Positions 63,305 to 64,000 of a stretch of 64,000 nt of DNA are shown here, piece by piece. Below the pieces are notes generated by a model. It made no database searches. It saw nothing but the letters and a program-made list of their open reading frames with translations, and had not been told where the DNA came from. A program made the translations under genes and the position numbers. The stretch covers positions 992,001 through 1,056,000 of the forward strand of contig JAMWFC010000115.1 in the NCBI GenBank assembly GCA_027475525.1, given 5' to 3'. Within the stretch, counting starts at the first letter, position 1, and the number at the start of each line of letters is the position of its first letter. The stretch comes from Macrolepiota albuminosa. Its lineage: Eukaryota > Basidiomycota > Agaricomycetes > Agaricales > Agaricaceae.

Positions 63305-63475
63305 TGTCAAGGATAGGGACTTGAAAGCTGACCATAGAGAACAAAAATAGAGAGCCATGGATACAGGAATGTTGACTGATAGAAAACAAATGCAATGAAA
63401 AGACTGGAATTAGCTAATATTTTACATAATTATATAATGTACACTATGCACCTCTTGCTGCACCAATCTTTGACA
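63305..63475 (-). repeat. 5' LTR of the gag-only copia element
   Basis: The intact 171-bp LTR preserves the empty site of the MITE. Confidence 0.88.
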
Positions 63476-63480
63476 GGTAG

Positions 63481-64000
63481 GCTGGTAGCAGATTACCTGT
63501 TCAGCCCATTCATTTCATGCTGGCAGGGTCCTAGCCAGCCATGTTGCTGGCCTCTGTGATGATAGGACTGTAACCTACCCAGTTCTAACTGTAGTATAAA
63601 TAGGGTTACTTGTACTATTGTCAGGGGTCACTTTTGCAACATTGAACCAGTTCTCACCACAAGGCTCTATGCACGACTGTATGCTGCCAAACTGGGCAAG
63701 CTACTGTTGCACCTTGTTTGATATATTATTTTTGTCACTGAATTATCAACAATGTCTTGACTTACTACTCTCCCCCTGCATTGAAGGCTGCACCAGGCTC
63801 AGTGCAGCTTGCCCTTTATGCAAGAAGATTGAAGGCTTGTGACTAATGCCAGAGTATCCTCCTGGGTGCATATTCACTGCAATTACTCAGCAGCCATGTC
63901 TTGACTATGTCAGATTCTAGATGCAGTTGTGTAGAGAGTGCTGGTCTTTTATGTAATCATTGAAGCATCTGGCATCTGGTCCCATATGCCTTGTTTTCTA
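63481..64000. other. Right end of window, no gene recognised
   Basis: A TATA-like agtataaatagg lies at about 63592-63603, but no supported reading frame follows. It may be further repetitive DNA. Confidence 0.4.

Larger units (their letters stand above)
61140..63475 (-). mobile_element. Non-autonomous copia-type element (gag only) with a nested MITE
   Basis: Short LTRs (right copy 63305-63475, 171 bp; left copy 61140-62028 including a 700-bp MITE) start TGTCAAGGATAGGG and end TTTGACA on the plus strand. The TSD ggtag is exact (61135-61139, 63476-63480). On the minus strand a primer-binding-like GGTTATAGGCTCC follows the 5' LTR, and a purine tract GTGGGGG precedes the 3' LTR. Between them only a copia-type Gag is visible; protease, integrase and RT are absent, so it would depend on an autonomous relative. 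Confidence 0.88.

Overview
The window is fungal nuclear DNA, most likely from an agaricomycete (mushroom-forming) basidiomycete. The evidence is short introns of about 50 bp with GT..AG ends, the family types of the host genes, and Ty3/gypsy and Ty1/copia elements with fungal features. It is a gene-poor, transposon-rich locus. Host genes sit only at the two sides: an O-methyltransferase at 6-1953 (-), an FSP1/AMID-like FAD oxidoreductase at 52297-54172 (+), an intron-containing tRNA-Ala(TGC) at 54908-54994 (-), a PMS1-type mismatch-repair gene at 55166-58834 (-), and a single-pass membrane protein at 59190-60437 (-).

Left flank (2-16.5 kb): a minisatellite carrying a MITE, a gypsy remnant, and a degenerate Ty1/copia element with paired 307-309 bp LTRs and a GGCTT target duplication. 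An LTR-like sequence, an unidentified 297-aa ORF and an AT-rich stretch bounded by palindromes follow.

Centre (16503-52194): a four-level nest of transposons. A hAT DNA transposon (8-bp target duplication) is split by gypsy element C (19797-51918, TSD cacgg). C is split by gypsy element B (20121-46211, TSD gagag). B is split by gypsy element A (21232-35406, reversed, TSD ccgc). C also carries a separate B-family LTR (47515-47765, TSD gctgc) that contains a 100-N gap. Reading frames continue across the A insertion, the C insertion and the separate LTR when each inserted block is skipped, which independently supports those boundaries.

Most interesting biology: elements A and B each carry, between integrase and 3' LTR and antisense to gag-pol, a spliced gene for a protein with paired Cys clusters (C-x2-C-x6/8-C then C-x2-C-x6-C). 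In both, a phase-0 intron ends directly before the first Cys and the C-terminal part looks coiled-coil. A carries two further short antisense genes that resemble each other. The A genes have TATA-like boxes of their own. These look like retrotransposon accessory genes, and I cannot assign a function.

Most important technical point: about 30 loci are two-copy direct tandem repeats with a period of 77 bp in unrelated sequence. This is best explained as uncollapsed contig overlaps from a de Bruijn assembler using k=77. Most frame breaks in element A, and many in B, fall at these junctions and are probably artefacts.

Right flank (61.1-63.5 kb): a gag-only copia-type element with 171-bp LTRs (TSD ggtag). 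One LTR contains a 700-bp TA-flanked MITE, and the partner LTR shows the empty site.
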